In this document: positions 25,995 through 35,253 of the stretch, one piece after another
How positions within the stretch are numbered: position 1 is the first letter of the stretch
Layout of the letters: every line of letters starts with the position of its first letter
DNA from: Oscillospiraceae bacterium
GTDB lineage: Bacteria; Bacillota; Clostridia; Oscillospirales; Acutalibacteraceae
Assembly (NCBI GenBank): GCA_015066005.1
Contig: SVPF01000006.1
Coordinates: forward strand, 1-64,000
DNA length: 64,000 nt
Reading direction: 5' to 3'
The notes under the pieces: model-generated
Databases searched by the model: none
Told to the model about the DNA's origin: nothing
The model's input: only the letters and a program-made list of their open reading frames with translations
Made by a program: the position numbers and the translations under genes

Positions 25995-27019
25995 TGAAAA
26001 AAGTAATTAGTTTAATTTTAGCGCTCACCTTTATTTTTGCACTTACAGGCTGCACCAAAGCCAATAAGAACCGTGTAAAATACAATTTAAAATTAGAAAA
26101 ATTTGTAACCCTTTGCGAATATAAAGGCATTAAAATTGATACCAAGGGCGAAGAATACACCAAAACATACGACGAATTAATGAAGTCCGATGTTGAAAGC
26201 TACGGTCTTTATGAGAAGAAAACCGAAGGCAAGCTTGAAAAGGGCGACGTTGCAAATATCGACTTTGAAGGCAAGCTTAACGGCGTCGCTTTTGAGGGTG
26301 GCACATCTAAGGGCTATGACCTAGAGCTAGGCTCGGGTAGCTTTATTGACGGCTTTGAAGATAAGCTTATTGGTGTAAAAATTGGCGCTACTGTTGATCT
26401 TGATTTAAAATTTCCCGAAAATTACGGTAATGAAGAGCTCAACGGCAAGGCTGTTGTATTTACCGTTAAGGTAAATTATGTTACGACCAAAACCGCCTTA
26501 AAGCCTGAAGTATATTATAAGGACATTGGCTATGAAACCGTGGACGAATATTATGCAAAGGTTAAGGAAAGAACCCTTAACAAAATTCTTTTAACCAAGG
26601 TTTTAACCGATTCTAAGGTTGAAAAATATCCTGCTGATGAAAAGAAGCTTATTACCGAACAGGGTATAAAAACCTTTGAAGCAAACCTCAGGCAGTACTA
26701 TGGCGATTCCGTAACATTGAAGGACTATCTTTCAGCTAACGGTCAAACCGAGGATGAATTTAACGAATACGTTGTTACTAACTATGCCGAACCTATTATG
26801 GAAGAAGAAATGGTAATTTATGCTATTTTCGACGATGCAGGCTTTAAAATGGATGAAAAAGAGCTTGCTGAATCCACCAAAAAGGAAGTAGCATCTTATA
26901 AAAGTGATAAGGTTACTGAAAAAACCTTAAAGGAACAGTACGGCGAAGATTATTTTGAATATCTTTATATTCAGGAAAAGGTTGTTAAATACCTTAACGA
27001 TAACGCAAAAATTTCTTAA
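25991..27019 (+). CDS. Trigger-factor-like FKBP peptidyl-prolyl isomerase lipoprotein
   Basis: A 342-residue secreted protein. Its signal ends in a lipobox (FALTGC, Cys-21), so it should be lipid-anchored outside the membrane. Residues about 80-160 form an FKBP-type isomerase domain as in trigger factor (GDVANIDFEGKLNGVAFEGG, GSFIDGFEDKLIGV), and the remainder resembles the trigger-factor C-terminal substrate-holding region; the ribosome-binding N-domain is missing. Likely a foldase for exported proteins. Two ATGs (25991, 25994) can serve as start. Confidence 0.82.
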   Translation: MMKKVISLILALTFIFALTGCTKANKNRVKYNLKLEKFVTLCEYKGIKIDTKGEEYTKTYDELMKSDVESYGLYEKKTEGKLEKGDVANIDFEGKLNGVAFEGGTSKGYDLELGSGSFIDGFEDKLIGVKIGATVDLDLKFPENYGNEELNGKAVVFTVKVNYVTTKTALKPEVYYKDIGYETVDEYYAKVKERTLNKILLTKVLTDSKVEKYPADEKKLITEQGIKTFEANLRQYYGDSVTLKDYLSANGQTEDEFNEYVVTNYAEPIMEEEMVIYAIFDDAGFKMDEKELAESTKKEVASYKSDKVTEKTLKEQYGEDYFEYLYIQEKVVKYLNDNAKIS

Positions 27020-27027
27020 ATAACAAT

Positions 27028-27048
27028 AAGCGGGGTTAAGCCCCGCTT
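27028..27048 (+). terminator. Probable terminator after the foldase lipoprotein gene
   Basis: Eight-pair GC-rich hairpin AAGCGGGG / CCCCGCTT, nine bases past the stop codon; the tail AATTATT is weak, so some readthrough into the ABC-F gene is possible. Confidence 0.65.
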
Positions 27049-27091
27049 AATTATTCGGGAATCTTTAAAACTTCTTGAAAGGCGGTGTGGT

Positions 27092-28972
27092 ATGCAGTAT
27101 AAAATTCAAAACGGTGTGGTTGAATTATCGGGCGAACCAATTTTAAGGCAGATAAATTTTGAAATTAACGACAACTCTAAAATTGCGGTTGTGGGTCGTA
27201 ACGGCTGTGGCAAAACCACACTTTTAAAGCTGATTTCGGGCGAGCATAAAATTGTAAAGCAGGACAGCGACCAAAATTCCTTTGTGGCGGTGTCGGGCAA
27301 GCCCAATATTGGCTTTTTGTCCCAAATGACCTTTGAGGATGATAACCGCACCCTTTTAGAAGAGGTGCGCTCGGCTTATAAGGAAATTTTAGATTTAAAG
27401 GCGTCGGTCGCGGCTGCTGAAGAAAAAATGTCGCAAAGCGGTGATGAAAATGACATTAAGGAATACACCAACCTTTTAGACACCTTTACAAATTTGGGCG
27501 GTTTTTATTTTGAAAGGGAATATGAAGCCGCAATTAAAAAATTTGGCTTTAGTGACAGTGAAAAGCAACGTAAATTATATGAATTTTCGGGCGGTCAGCG
27601 CACAAAAATTGCATTTTTAAAGCTGCTTTTATCAAAGCCCGATATACTTTTACTTGACGAGCCCACAAACCACCTTGATATTGAGGCAACCTTATGGCTT
27701 GAAGATTATTTGAAGTCTTATAAAAAAGCCTTTGTTGTGGTTTCTCACGACCGAATGTTTTTAGATAATGTGGTTAACACCGTTTACGAAATTGAAAACG
27801 GCAAAACCCATAAATATGTTGGTAATTACACCCGCTTTGCCGAGCTTAAAAAGGAACGCCGCGCACAGCAATTAAAGGAATATGAAGCGCAACAAAAGGA
27901 ACGCGAGCGCCTTGAAAATTTGGTTGACCGTTTTCGTTATAAGGCAACCAAGGCGGCAATGGCGCAGTCAAAAATCAAAGAGCTTGAACGAATGGAAATT
28001 GTTGAGGCCCCCGAATATGAGGACCTTAAAACCTTTCGTGCCGACTTTACCCCCTTGGATATTGGCGTAAAGGACGTGCTTTCGGTTAAGGATTTAAAAA
28101 TCGGATATGATAGGGTGCTGTCAACTGTAAGCCTTGAAATGAAGCGCGGTGACAAGGTTGGCATTATCGGCGGTAACGGGCTTGGCAAATCGACCTTTAT
28201 TAAAACCCTTGTGGGTGAGGTTTCAGCCCTCGGCGGTGAATTTAAGTTTGGCCCCCGTGTGCAGATAGGTTATTTTGATCAGCAAATGGCGCAGTATTCC
28301 TCCCATGATACCGTGCTGGATGATTTTTTAAAGGAATACCCAACCCTCACCCCATTTGAAGCACGCTGCGCCTTAGGTGCATTTTTGTTTAGTGGGGAAG
28401 AGGTTTTTAAAACGGTTGATATGCTTTCAGGTGGTGAGCGTGTTCGCTTAGCGCTTTGTAAAATTTTTAAAAAGCGACCGAATTTTCTAATTTTGGATGA
28501 GCCCACAAACCATATGGATATTGCTTCAAAGGAAGCGCTTGAAGAAATGCTTCAAGGCTTTGAGGGAACACTTTTATTCGTTTCGCACGACCGCTATTTT
28601 ATAAAGCAGGTTTCAAATTCGCTTTTATCCTTTAGTGATGGGGATGTAAGCTTTTATAAATATGGCTACGGTGAATATTTGGAAAAGCAAAAAAACGTAA
28701 AGCCCGTCATGGCCGCCACAGAAGAAAAGCCAAAGGAAAAGAAGACCTATACTACGCCCTTAAAGGAAAAGGCGAGAAAAGAAAAGGCAATCAAAAAGTG
28801 CGAAGAAAAAATTGCACAGCTTGAAGAAGAGTTGGCGTTTATTGAAGGTGAGCTTTCAAAAGAAGAAAACTTATCAGACTATATAAAGCTGGGTGAACTC
28901 AACCAAAAACAAGCCGAATTGGAAGAAGAGCTTCTGCTTACAATGGATGAATGGGAAAGTCTTTTCGATTAA
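27092..28972 (+). CDS. ABC-F family ATPase
   Basis: A 626-residue soluble protein with two ATP-binding cassettes and no membrane segments. Walker A loops GRNGCGKTTLLK (about residue 36) and GGNGLGKSTFIK, signature motifs FSGGQRTKIA and LSGGERVRLA, and both LDEPTNHLDIE and LDEPTNHMDIA are visible. The linker between cassettes and a lysine/glutamate-rich coiled-coil tail match the YdiF/Uup-type translation factors that act at the ribosomal E site. An antibiotic-resistance role is possible but not indicated. Confidence 0.92.
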   Translation: MQYKIQNGVVELSGEPILRQINFEINDNSKIAVVGRNGCGKTTLLKLISGEHKIVKQDSDQNSFVAVSGKPNIGFLSQMTFEDDNRTLLEEVRSAYKEILDLKASVAAAEEKMSQSGDENDIKEYTNLLDTFTNLGGFYFEREYEAAIKKFGFSDSEKQRKLYEFSGGQRTKIAFLKLLLSKPDILLLDEPTNHLDIEATLWLEDYLKSYKKAFVVVSHDRMFLDNVVNTVYEIENGKTHKYVGNYTRFAELKKERRAQQLKEYEAQQKERERLENLVDRFRYKATKAAMAQSKIKELERMEIVEAPEYEDLKTFRADFTPLDIGVKDVLSVKDLKIGYDRVLSTVSLEMKRGDKVGIIGGNGLGKSTFIKTLVGEVSALGGEFKFGPRVQIGYFDQQMAQYSSHDTVLDDFLKEYPTLTPFEARCALGAFLFSGEEVFKTVDMLSGGERVRLALCKIFKKRPNFLILDEPTNHMDIASKEALEEMLQGFEGTLLFVSHDRYFIKQVSNSLLSFSDGDVSFYKYGYGEYLEKQKNVKPVMAATEEKPKEKKTYTTPLKEKARKEKAIKKCEEKIAQLEEELAFIEGELSKEENLSDYIKLGELNQKQAELEEELLLTMDEWESLFD

Positions 28973-28989
28973 AACTTGACAATATAGCA

Positions 28990-29240
28990 GGCTGGTGCTA
29001 AAATCTAATGGCAAAGCAAACCCAAAAGTGAAAAGCCTTGCTTTTCTTAAACTGGAATAGGGGTGAAATTCCCCTGCGAACTCGTCGCCGTAATTTGTGT
29101 TAAGCCGTTTTAATCAAGTCACTGCCGAAAGGGTGGGAAGGCAAAACAGCAGGGCCGCCCGAAACGCCCGCACAATAAGTCGGAATACTTGCTTTTGGTG
29201 GTTAATACAAATGTGTCACGAGTAATTGACGGTGTATGTT
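28990..29240 (+). promoter_or_regulatory. Cobalamin riboswitch
   Basis: The leader contains GGGGTGAAATTCCCC (29053-29070 area), GTCACTGCCGAAAGGGTGGGAAGGC and the B12-box-like AAGTCGGAATACTTGC at 29177-29192, in the order expected for an adenosyl/aqua-cobalamin aptamer. It lies directly before a DUF4430 lipoprotein and an ECF S component, a plausible B12-uptake pair. Exact boundaries are approximate. Confidence 0.85.
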
Positions 29241-29284
29241 GCGAAAAATGGCCTTGTATTGTGGCGCAATTTTTGTACTTATAT

Positions 29285-29327
29285 CTCCTTTTGTATTAAC
29301 GTTGTTTTGACAACAATACAAAAGGAG
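29285..29327 (+). promoter_or_regulatory. Expression platform hairpin hiding the ribosome site
   Basis: A 13-pair stem CTCCTTTTGTATT / AATACAAAAGGAG with an inner GTTGT/ACAAC pairing, followed by TTTTTT. The 3' arm is itself the AAAAGGAG ribosome site of the next gene, so the fold can both terminate transcription and block translation. Confidence 0.8.
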
Positions 29328-29336
29328 TTTTTTATT

Positions 29337-29759
29337 TTGAAAAACAAAAAAATTTTAACAAAGGTGTTGGCACTCGCGCTTGCCAGCTTAATGGTGGTTA
29401 TGTCCTTGACTGCCTGCGGTGCGGCTGACAAAAATTCGGATGCCGACTCTACCTCTAGTGCTCAAACACAGGCTGTCAGCATTACCGTTAAGGTGATAGC
29501 TGCTGACAAAACCGAAAAGACCTTCAGCATTGAAACCGAAAAGAAAAACCTTGGCGATGCGCTTTTGGAAGAAGGCCTTGTAACCGAAGACGAGCATAAA
29601 TCGGGTTTTTACACATACATTGACGGCGTCAGGGCAGATTATAACAAAGACGGTGCTTGGTGGTGCTTTACTAAGGGCGGCGAAACCGTAATGGTTGGTG
29701 CAAACGAATTAGAAATAGCAGATGGTGACACCTTTGAAATTACAAACACGCCGGCTTAG
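29337..29759 (+). CDS. DUF4430 lipoprotein, probable cobalamin-binding or uptake accessory
   Basis: A 140-residue exported protein. The start is TTG at 29337, ten bases after AAAAGGAG, and opens a lipoprotein signal ending SLTAC (Cys-24). The mature part resembles DUF4430, a domain related to the C-terminal domain of transcobalamin: SITVKVIAADKTEKTFS, then WWCFTKGGETVMVGANELEI. A longer frame reaches into the riboswitch and is not used. The riboswitch and the S component behind it support a surface B12-capture role; direct binding is inferred. Confidence 0.8.
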   Translation: MKNKKILTKVLALALASLMVVMSLTACGAADKNSDADSTSSAQTQAVSITVKVIAADKTEKTFSIETEKKNLGDALLEEGLVTEDEHKSGFYTYIDGVRADYNKDGAWWCFTKGGETVMVGANELEIADGDTFEITNTPA

Positions 29760-30249
29760 ACTTGTTGAATTATTAATACTTGTCCTGATGGGCGTGTTAA
29801 TGTATGTTTCTCAGGTTATAATGGCGCCGCTTACAAATATCGAGCTTGTAAGCTTTTTTATAATAATTACCGCAAGGCGCTTTAGCTTTAAATCGCTTAT
29901 ATCGGTTTACATTTTTGCTTTTTTGGAAATTATGACCTACGGCTTTCACGTTTGGTCAATAAATTATCTTTATGTTTGGGCGGTTTTGGTGCTCATTGTT
30001 ATTCCTTTAAGAAAAATTGATAACGTTGTGCTTTACACTGTTGTTTCGGGACTTTTTGGCATGGCGTTTGGCGTACTTTGCTCTGTTCCTTATTTTATAA
30101 TTGGCGGTATCTCAACGGGTATTGCTTACATAATAACTGGCATCAGCTTTGATATTCCGCACTGCATCGGTAACACCGTTTTAACTGCAATTTTGTACAT
30201 CCCAATTACAAAAGCGTTTAATTATATCCTCAACAAAACGCTTAAATAA
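29722..30249 (+). CDS. ECF transporter S component, probable cobalamin
   Basis: A 175-residue integral membrane protein with about six hydrophobic segments and the size of S components of group II ECF transporters. It begins inside the end of the DUF4430 gene (38-base overlap), so its translation is coupled. RRLRLVELLILVLMGVLM resembles the N-terminal ECF-contact helix. Under a cobalamin riboswitch the substrate is most likely vitamin B12 or a precursor; the energizing EcfAA'T genes are not in the window. Confidence 0.8.
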   Translation: MVTPLKLQTRRLRLVELLILVLMGVLMYVSQVIMAPLTNIELVSFFIIITARRFSFKSLISVYIFAFLEIMTYGFHVWSINYLYVWAVLVLIVIPLRKIDNVVLYTVVSGLFGMAFGVLCSVPYFIIGGISTGIAYIITGISFDIPHCIGNTVLTAILYIPITKAFNYILNKTLK

Positions 30250-30262
30250 AGGCAATTCTCGC

Positions 30263-30295
30263 GGCAGTAGAGTTAATTTTTAAAACTCTACTGCC
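30263..30295 (+). terminator. Terminator of the cobalamin uptake operon
   Basis: Twelve-pair hairpin GGCAGTAGAGTT / AACTCTACTGCC followed by GTATTTTTAATTTT. Confidence 0.9.
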
Positions 30296-30333
30296 GTATT
30301 TTTAATTTTAGAATTCTAAAAATGAGCAGTAGG

Positions 30334-30363
30334 TTGAATTTTTTTCGGTGTTATGGCTATAAT
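30334..30363 (+). promoter_or_regulatory. Sigma-A promoter of the first degV gene
   Basis: TTGAAT at 30334-30339 and a consensus TATAAT at 30358-30363, spacer 18. Confidence 0.65.
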
Positions 30364-30393
30364 TTCATTATCATGTTTTTCGGAGGCAAAAAA

Positions 30394-31263
30394 ATGAGCT
30401 TTAAAATTGTGACCGACTCATGCGCTAATTTAACGGATGAGCAAATTAAGGGATTTGATATTGAGATAATGTCGCTTCAGTACCATATGAACGGCCAAAG
30501 CTTTGACAGTTACATAAAGGGTGCTGTACCCGATTTTAGCGGGGTGTATAAATTCCTTCGTGAAAAGGGAAAAATCACCACATCGCTTATAAGTCGCGAG
30601 GAATGCGATAAGGTAATTATTCCGCTTTTACAAAAAGGTGAGGATGTTTTGGTTTTAGCCTTTTCGTCGGGCCTTTCGGGTACCTACCAAAATGTTGTTT
30701 TGGCGGCCGAGGATTATAGGGAAGCCTTCCCTGACCGCAAAATAATTGTTGTTGACACATTGGCGGCATCAATGGGTCAGGGCATGGTTGTGCATTATGC
30801 GGTACAGCTTCAAAAGGCGGGAAAAACAATTGAAGAGGTTGCCGCTTGGGTTGAAGAAAATAAGCTTTGTGTTTATCATATTTTCACTCTTGATGACCTG
30901 TTCTTCCTAAAGCGTGGCGGCAGGCTTTCGGGTACAACCGCAGTTGTAGGCTCGGTGCTGGGTATTAAGCCCCTTATGCACATGGCAAATGACGGTAAGC
31001 TTTATGCTACGGGCAAGGCCCGCGGTCGAAAGGCTTCAATAGAACACCTTATAAATTCAATTGGTGAAAAAGCGGTTAACATTGAAAATCAAACCGTATT
31101 TATTGTTCACGGTGACAGTTATGAGGATGCAAAGTTTATTGCGGCAGCCGTTAAAACCCAATACGGCGTAAAGGACGTTGTTATAAACTGTCTTGACCCT
31201 GTAATTGCTTCCCACGCAGGACCCGGCACATTGGCGGTTTTCTTTATGGGCGAAAAGAGATAA
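30394..31263 (+). CDS. DegV family fatty-acid-binding protein
   Basis: A 289-residue DegV protein: [14 protein letters not shown] at the N terminus, [18 protein letters not shown], and the [27 protein letters not shown] block with the C-terminal [13 protein letters not shown]. DegV/FakB proteins hold a fatty acid for phosphorylation by FakA. The ATG at 30394 lies seven bases after GGAGG. Monocistronic, between two terminators. A second, diverged copy occurs at 49.9 kb. Confidence 0.9.
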   Translation: MSFKIVTDSCANLTDEQIKGFDIEIMSLQYHMNGQSFDSYIKGAVPDFSGVYKFLREKGKITTSLISREECDKVIIPLLQKGEDVLVLAFSSGLSGTYQNVVLAAEDYREAFPDRKIIVVDTLAASMGQGMVVHYAVQLQKAGKTIEEVAAWVEENKLCVYHIFTLDDLFFLKRGGRLSGTTAVVGSVLGIKPLMHMANDGKLYATGKARGRKASIEHLINSIGEKAVNIENQTVFIVHGDSYEDAKFIAAAVKTQYGVKDVVINCLDPVIASHAGPGTLAVFFMGEKR

Positions 31264-31270
31264 TTTTTTT

Positions 31271-31298
31271 AAGCTTGCGGTTTTATTACTGCAAGCTT
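31271..31298 (+). terminator. Terminator of the first degV gene
   Basis: AAGCTTGC / GCAAGCTT stem with a 12-base loop and a TTTTTGTTTTTT tail. Confidence 0.85.
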
Positions 31299-31308
31299 TT
31301 TGTTTTTT

Positions 31309-31436
31309 AAAATTATAGTTTATCGCTCGGTTAAATTGGTGGCACATCGTAGGGACAATTCATGAATTGTCCGTAAAACTTGGCAAATATCTGGCGGGCG
31401 ATTCGTGAATCGCCCCTACGAATATACAATTAAATT
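31309..31436. repeat. Two-ended palindromic element (REP/MITE-like), copy 1
   Basis: The core 31349-31419 starts with GTAGGGACAATTCATGAATT (hairpin) and ends with the inverted type CGATTCGTGAATCGCCCCTAC. The flanks AAATTATAGTTTATCG on the left and GAATATACAATTAAATT on the right recur around the element at 35.3 kb, so they belong to the repeat. It is probably mobilised by a transposase of the type seen truncated at 17.3 kb. No gene lies in this interval. Confidence 0.75.
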
Positions 31437-31577
31437 AATAAAATCAACAATTTTAATCCGTCGCGAAGCAACACCGAAGCTCTTCACTATTACATCTTAC
31501 TTATTACCTCGCCTAAGCGGTAAACCCCAATTTTCTGTATATATAATTTAATAAAACCAATAATAAAACTGTATATC

Positions 31578-31606
31578 TTGACTTTATAGTGTCGTTTTGT
31601 TAAAAT
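31578..31606 (+). promoter_or_regulatory. Sigma-A promoter of the trans-sulfuration/dapF/murE unit
   Basis: TTGACT at 31578-31583 and TAAAAT at 31601-31606, spacer 17. No SAM riboswitch or T-box is visible between it and the gene. Confidence 0.7.
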
Positions 31607-31655
31607 AAAAAAGGTAATGTGATGAATTATATCATTTTTCGGGAGGATGACATCT

Positions 31656-32840
31656 TTGAAAAATTTCAGTAATTATAAGGATTATAGCTTAAAGGAAGAC
31701 TTACACTTTGAATCTAAGGCTGTTCACGGCGCATTAGGTACCGAGCCCTTGACGGGCGCTGTAAGTATGCCTATTTTTCAGTCGGTAACCTTCCGCCATC
31801 CCGAACTTGGCAATTCGACCGGCTTCGATTACAGCCGTCTTGAAAACCCCACAAGGCAGGAGCTTGAACGCACCATGGCTATTTTGGAGGGCGGCATCAA
31901 GGGCTTTGCTTTTTCAAGCGGACAAGCTGCAAATATGTCGGTTTTCTCGCTTTTAAACCCCGGTGACCACATTATTATGTCGGATGATATTTACGGCGGT
32001 ACACACCGTATTGTTAACGATGTTTTCGGCAAATACGGCATTGCCCACACAAGTGTTGATTTGGCCGATTTGGATGCCGTAAAAGCTGCAATTACGCCCA
32101 ACACAAAAATGATTTTTATTGAAACCCCCACTAACCCCGTTATGAAGGTGGCTGATATTGAGGCTCTTTCAAAAATTGCAAAATCCATCGGCGCTTTAAC
32201 CGTTGTTGATAACACATTTTTAACCCCTTATTTCCAAAAGCCGTTATCACTCGGTGCTGATATTGTTACTCATTCTTCTACCAAATACCTTGGCGGTCAC
32301 AACGACACCATTTCGGGTATTGTGGTTGTAAAGGACAATGAGGAAATTGTTAATAAAATTCGTGTTCATATGAAGTCGCACGGCAGCCAATTGGCACCAA
32401 TGGACAGTTGGCTTTTGCTTCGCGGTATTAAAACACTTCATCTTCGAATGGAACGCCACAACGAAAACGCTTATAAGGTTGCGCATTGGCTCAGAACACA
32501 GCCTAAAGTTAAGCAGGTTTATTATGTTGGCTTTGAGGACCACCGCGATTATGCCGTTACCAAAAAGCAGACCACTGGCTTTGGCGGTATGATTTCCTTT
32601 GCGGTTGATAGTTTTGATACCGTTAAAAAGATTTTAAAGGGTGTTGATATGGTAATGTTCGCTGAAAGTCTTGGCGGCACCGAAACCCTTATCACATACC
32701 CCACAACCCAAACTCACGAGGATACCCCCAAGCATTTAAAGGAAGAATTAGGTATAACCGAATGCTTCTTAAGGCTTTCGGTTGGTATTGAAAATGCTGA
32801 CGATATTATTGCCGATTTGGACCGTGCAATGAATTCATAG
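31656..32840 (+). CDS. Trans-sulfuration PLP enzyme (cystathionine gamma-lyase/synthase or methionine gamma-lyase)
   Basis: A 394-residue Cys/Met-metabolism PLP enzyme. SRLENPTRQELERTMAILEG, SSGQAANMSVFSLLNPGD, SDDIYGGTHR and the PLP lysine in THSSTKYLGGHND are clear. The family cannot be split into synthase, lyase or methionine-lyase by eye. An ATG at 31647 abuts GGGAGG, so the TTG at 31656, nine bases after it, is the more likely start. It leads dapF after eight bases and murE after that, linking sulfur amino acid and cell-wall genes in one transcript. Confidence 0.88.
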   Translation: MKNFSNYKDYSLKEDLHFESKAVHGALGTEPLTGAVSMPIFQSVTFRHPELGNSTGFDYSRLENPTRQELERTMAILEGGIKGFAFSSGQAANMSVFSLLNPGDHIIMSDDIYGGTHRIVNDVFGKYGIAHTSVDLADLDAVKAAITPNTKMIFIETPTNPVMKVADIEALSKIAKSIGALTVVDNTFLTPYFQKPLSLGADIVTHSSTKYLGGHNDTISGIVVVKDNEEIVNKIRVHMKSHGSQLAPMDSWLLLRGIKTLHLRMERHNENAYKVAHWLRTQPKVKQVYYVGFEDHRDYAVTKKQTTGFGGMISFAVDSFDTVKKILKGVDMVMFAESLGGTETLITYPTTQTHEDTPKHLKEELGITECFLRLSVGIENADDIIADLDRAMNS

Positions 32841-32848
32841 GTGATAAA

Positions 32849-33745
32849 ATGAAATTTACTAAGATGCAGGCGTTTGGAAACGACTATGTTTATATTGACG
32901 CCATACATCAAAGTCTTCCCAATTTGCCGGAGCTTGCAAAATTTGTAAGCAACCGGCATTTTGCTATCGGCTCTGACGGTATGGTGCTTATCTGCCCGTC
33001 TGATGTGGCAGATTTCAGAATGCGAATGTTCAACCCCGACGGAACAGAGGGTGAAATGTGCGGCAACGCGCTTCGGTCGCTCAGTAAATATGTTTACGAT
33101 CACGGTTTTACCGATAAAACCAAACTGGTGATTGAAACCTTAGGCGGTATGCAACACGTAGAGCTAACGGTTGAAAACCGCGAGCCGCTTTCGTGCGAAA
33201 AAGCTATGCCTTACGAAAACCGCGGCTTTGTTTCAAACATTAAGGCAAACATAGGTGAGCCGAGGCTTGATACAAGGGTTATACCCGTTAATACTGATTT
33301 GGCTCAGTTTATTGAACAGCCTGTAAGGGTGCTTGATAAAACCTTTTATATTACGGCGGTTTCATGGGGGAATCCCCATGTTGCAATGTTTGTTGATTCT
33401 GTTGCCGATTTAGATGTTGAAAAATACGGAAAAGAAATTGAAAATATGACAAGCCTTTTTGTTAATAAAACCAATGTAACCTTTGCCGAAATTGTAAGCC
33501 GCGATTACATAAAAATGCGCGAATGGGAACGCGGCACAGGTGAAACCATCGGCTGTGGTACGGGCTGCTGTACCGCCGTTGTTGCAGGTGTTTTAACAAA
33601 CAGGTGTGACAGGCAGGTAACGGTTGAACAAATTGGCGGGCCTTTGGATATTAACTGGGATGAAAAAACAAACACAATGTTTATGACAGGCCCCAGCCAC
33701 AATGTGTTTGAGGGCGAAATTGATGTAAGTCATATAGGTGAATAA
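32849..33745 (+). CDS. dapF: Diaminopimelate epimerase
   Basis: A 298-residue enzyme converting LL- to meso-diaminopimelate for lysine and peptidoglycan. The two catalytic cysteines lie in DGTEGEMCGNALR and TIGCGTGCCTAVV; the N terminus KMQAFGNDYVYID is typical, with K and F positions as in other DapF. It is slightly longer than the usual 270-280. It overlaps the murE ribosome site, and meso-DAP is exactly what the following MurE adds. Confidence 0.94.
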   Translation: MKFTKMQAFGNDYVYIDAIHQSLPNLPELAKFVSNRHFAIGSDGMVLICPSDVADFRMRMFNPDGTEGEMCGNALRSLSKYVYDHGFTDKTKLVIETLGGMQHVELTVENREPLSCEKAMPYENRGFVSNIKANIGEPRLDTRVIPVNTDLAQFIEQPVRVLDKTFYITAVSWGNPHVAMFVDSVADLDVEKYGKEIENMTSLFVNKTNVTFAEIVSRDYIKMREWERGTGETIGCGTGCCTAVVAGVLTNRCDRQVTVEQIGGPLDINWDEKTNTMFMTGPSHNVFEGEIDVSHIGE

Positions 33746-33746
33746 T

Positions 33747-35213
33747 ATGCTTCTTTCACAACTTTTAAATGATATTGAATATGAGCTTTTACAGGGTGAT
33801 GTTAACTGTGATATAACCGATTTGGTATACGATTCACGAAAAATTACCGAAAACAGTGTTTTTGTGTGCTTGGTCGGTGCTAACGTTGACGGTCATACCT
33901 TTGTAAACCAGTCGGTAGAAAAGGGCGCAAGTGCTGTTATTGTTGAAAAAGCAGTTGACGGTATACCCGAAAATATGGCGGTTATTAAGGTTACAAACAC
34001 CCGCCGTGCGCTTGCCTTTATGTCGGCGGCGTACTTTGGCTATCCCGCAAACGAGCTTACAACAATTGGACTTACAGGCACAAAGGGTAAAACCACCACA
34101 ACCTTTATGGTTAAAAGCGTGCTTGAAGCCGCAGGCAATAAAACGGGTCTTATCGGTACAACAGGTATTTTAATTGGTGAGGAAGCGCTTCCTGCTAAAA
34201 ATACCACACCCGAAAGCTATGAAATTCACCGTCTTTTTAGAAAAATGGTTGACAGCGGATGTAAATACGTTGTTATGGAGGTTTCATCCCAAGGCCTTAA
34301 GTATGACCGTGTTGCAGGCATTAACTTTGACATTGGAGTGTTTACAAACTTCTCACCCGACCATATCGGCCCTAACGAACACACCGATATGGATGATTAT
34401 GCCGCTTCAAAGGGTATACTTTTTCGCAACTGCAAAAGGGCGGTTGTAAATGCCGATGATGAAAGCGCGGATAAAATTTTAAGCGGTCACACCTGCGAGG
34501 TTGTAACCTATGCTATCAATAATAATGCCGACTTAAAGGCCGAGAATATTGAATTTATTAAAGAAAACGGTCGCCTTGGTATGAAATTTAACACCATAGG
34601 CGCTACTGATTATGAATTTACCGTTTACACCCCGGGTATGTTTTCGGTTTATAATTCGCTTGTTACAATTTATATTTGTAAGCTTTTGGGCGTGAGGGAT
34701 GAAAATATTGCCGACGGTCTTTTAAAGGTTAAGGTACGCGGCAGGGTTGAACTTGTGCCCTGCTCACCCGATTTTTCGGTTATTATTGACTATGCCCATA
34801 ATGAAGTCAGCACAAAAAGCGTTATGAACACCTTAGCTGAATATAAGCCCAACCGTATGATTTGTGTTTACGGCGGCGGTGGCAACCGTTCAAAGCTTCG
34901 ACGTTACGATATGGGTGAGGTTACAGGCGCCATGGCAGATTTGTGTATTCTTACCTGCGACAACCCACGCGATGAAGAAATTAGGGATATAAATAACGAT
35001 ATTAAAATTGGTCTTGCGCGCTCAAACGGTAAATATATCGAAATCGATGACCGTAAGGAAGCTATAAAATACGCAATTAAACATGCCCAAAAGGGTGATT
35101 TTATCGTACTGCTTGGCAAGGGACACGAAACCTATCAGGAAATTAAGGGCATTAAATATCACTTTGATGAACGCGAAGCCGTTGCTGAAATCAAAGAAGA
35201 ATTAGGCCTATAA
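33747..35213 (+). CDS. murE: UDP-MurNAc-L-Ala-D-Glu:meso-diaminopimelate ligase
   Basis: A 488-residue Mur ligase. The ATP loop is LTGTKGKTTTTFMVKSV near residue 112, the carbamylated-lysine region follows, and CDNPRDEE carries the DNPR motif that selects meso-diaminopimelate over lysine. The ATG at 33747 lies seven bases after AGGTG; a GTG at 33738 is in frame but inside the ribosome site. The neighbouring dapF supports the substrate choice. Confidence 0.95.
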   Translation: MLLSQLLNDIEYELLQGDVNCDITDLVYDSRKITENSVFVCLVGANVDGHTFVNQSVEKGASAVIVEKAVDGIPENMAVIKVTNTRRALAFMSAAYFGYPANELTTIGLTGTKGKTTTTFMVKSVLEAAGNKTGLIGTTGILIGEEALPAKNTTPESYEIHRLFRKMVDSGCKYVVMEVSSQGLKYDRVAGINFDIGVFTNFSPDHIGPNEHTDMDDYAASKGILFRNCKRAVVNADDESADKILSGHTCEVVTYAINNNADLKAENIEFIKENGRLGMKFNTIGATDYEFTVYTPGMFSVYNSLVTIYICKLLGVRDENIADGLLKVKVRGRVELVPCSPDFSVIIDYAHNEVSTKSVMNTLAEYKPNRMICVYGGGGNRSKLRRYDMGEVTGAMADLCILTCDNPRDEEIRDINNDIKIGLARSNGKYIEIDDRKEAIKYAIKHAQKGDFIVLLGKGHETYQEIKGIKYHFDEREAVAEIKEELGL

Positions 35214-35220
35214 AGCAAGA

Positions 35221-35244
35221 AAGCACACCCAAACGGGTGTGCTT
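35221..35244 (+). terminator. Terminator of the dapF-murE operon
   Basis: Ten-pair hairpin AAGCACACCC / GGGTGTGCTT with AAAC loop and a T tail, six bases after the murE stop. Confidence 0.9.
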
Positions 35245-35253
35245 TTGTCGTTC

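Noticed and set aside
31437..31655. SAM or T-box riboswitch before the trans-sulfuration gene
   Set aside because: No K-turn/SAM core or T-box GGTACCGCG motif; only a sigma-A promoter is visible.
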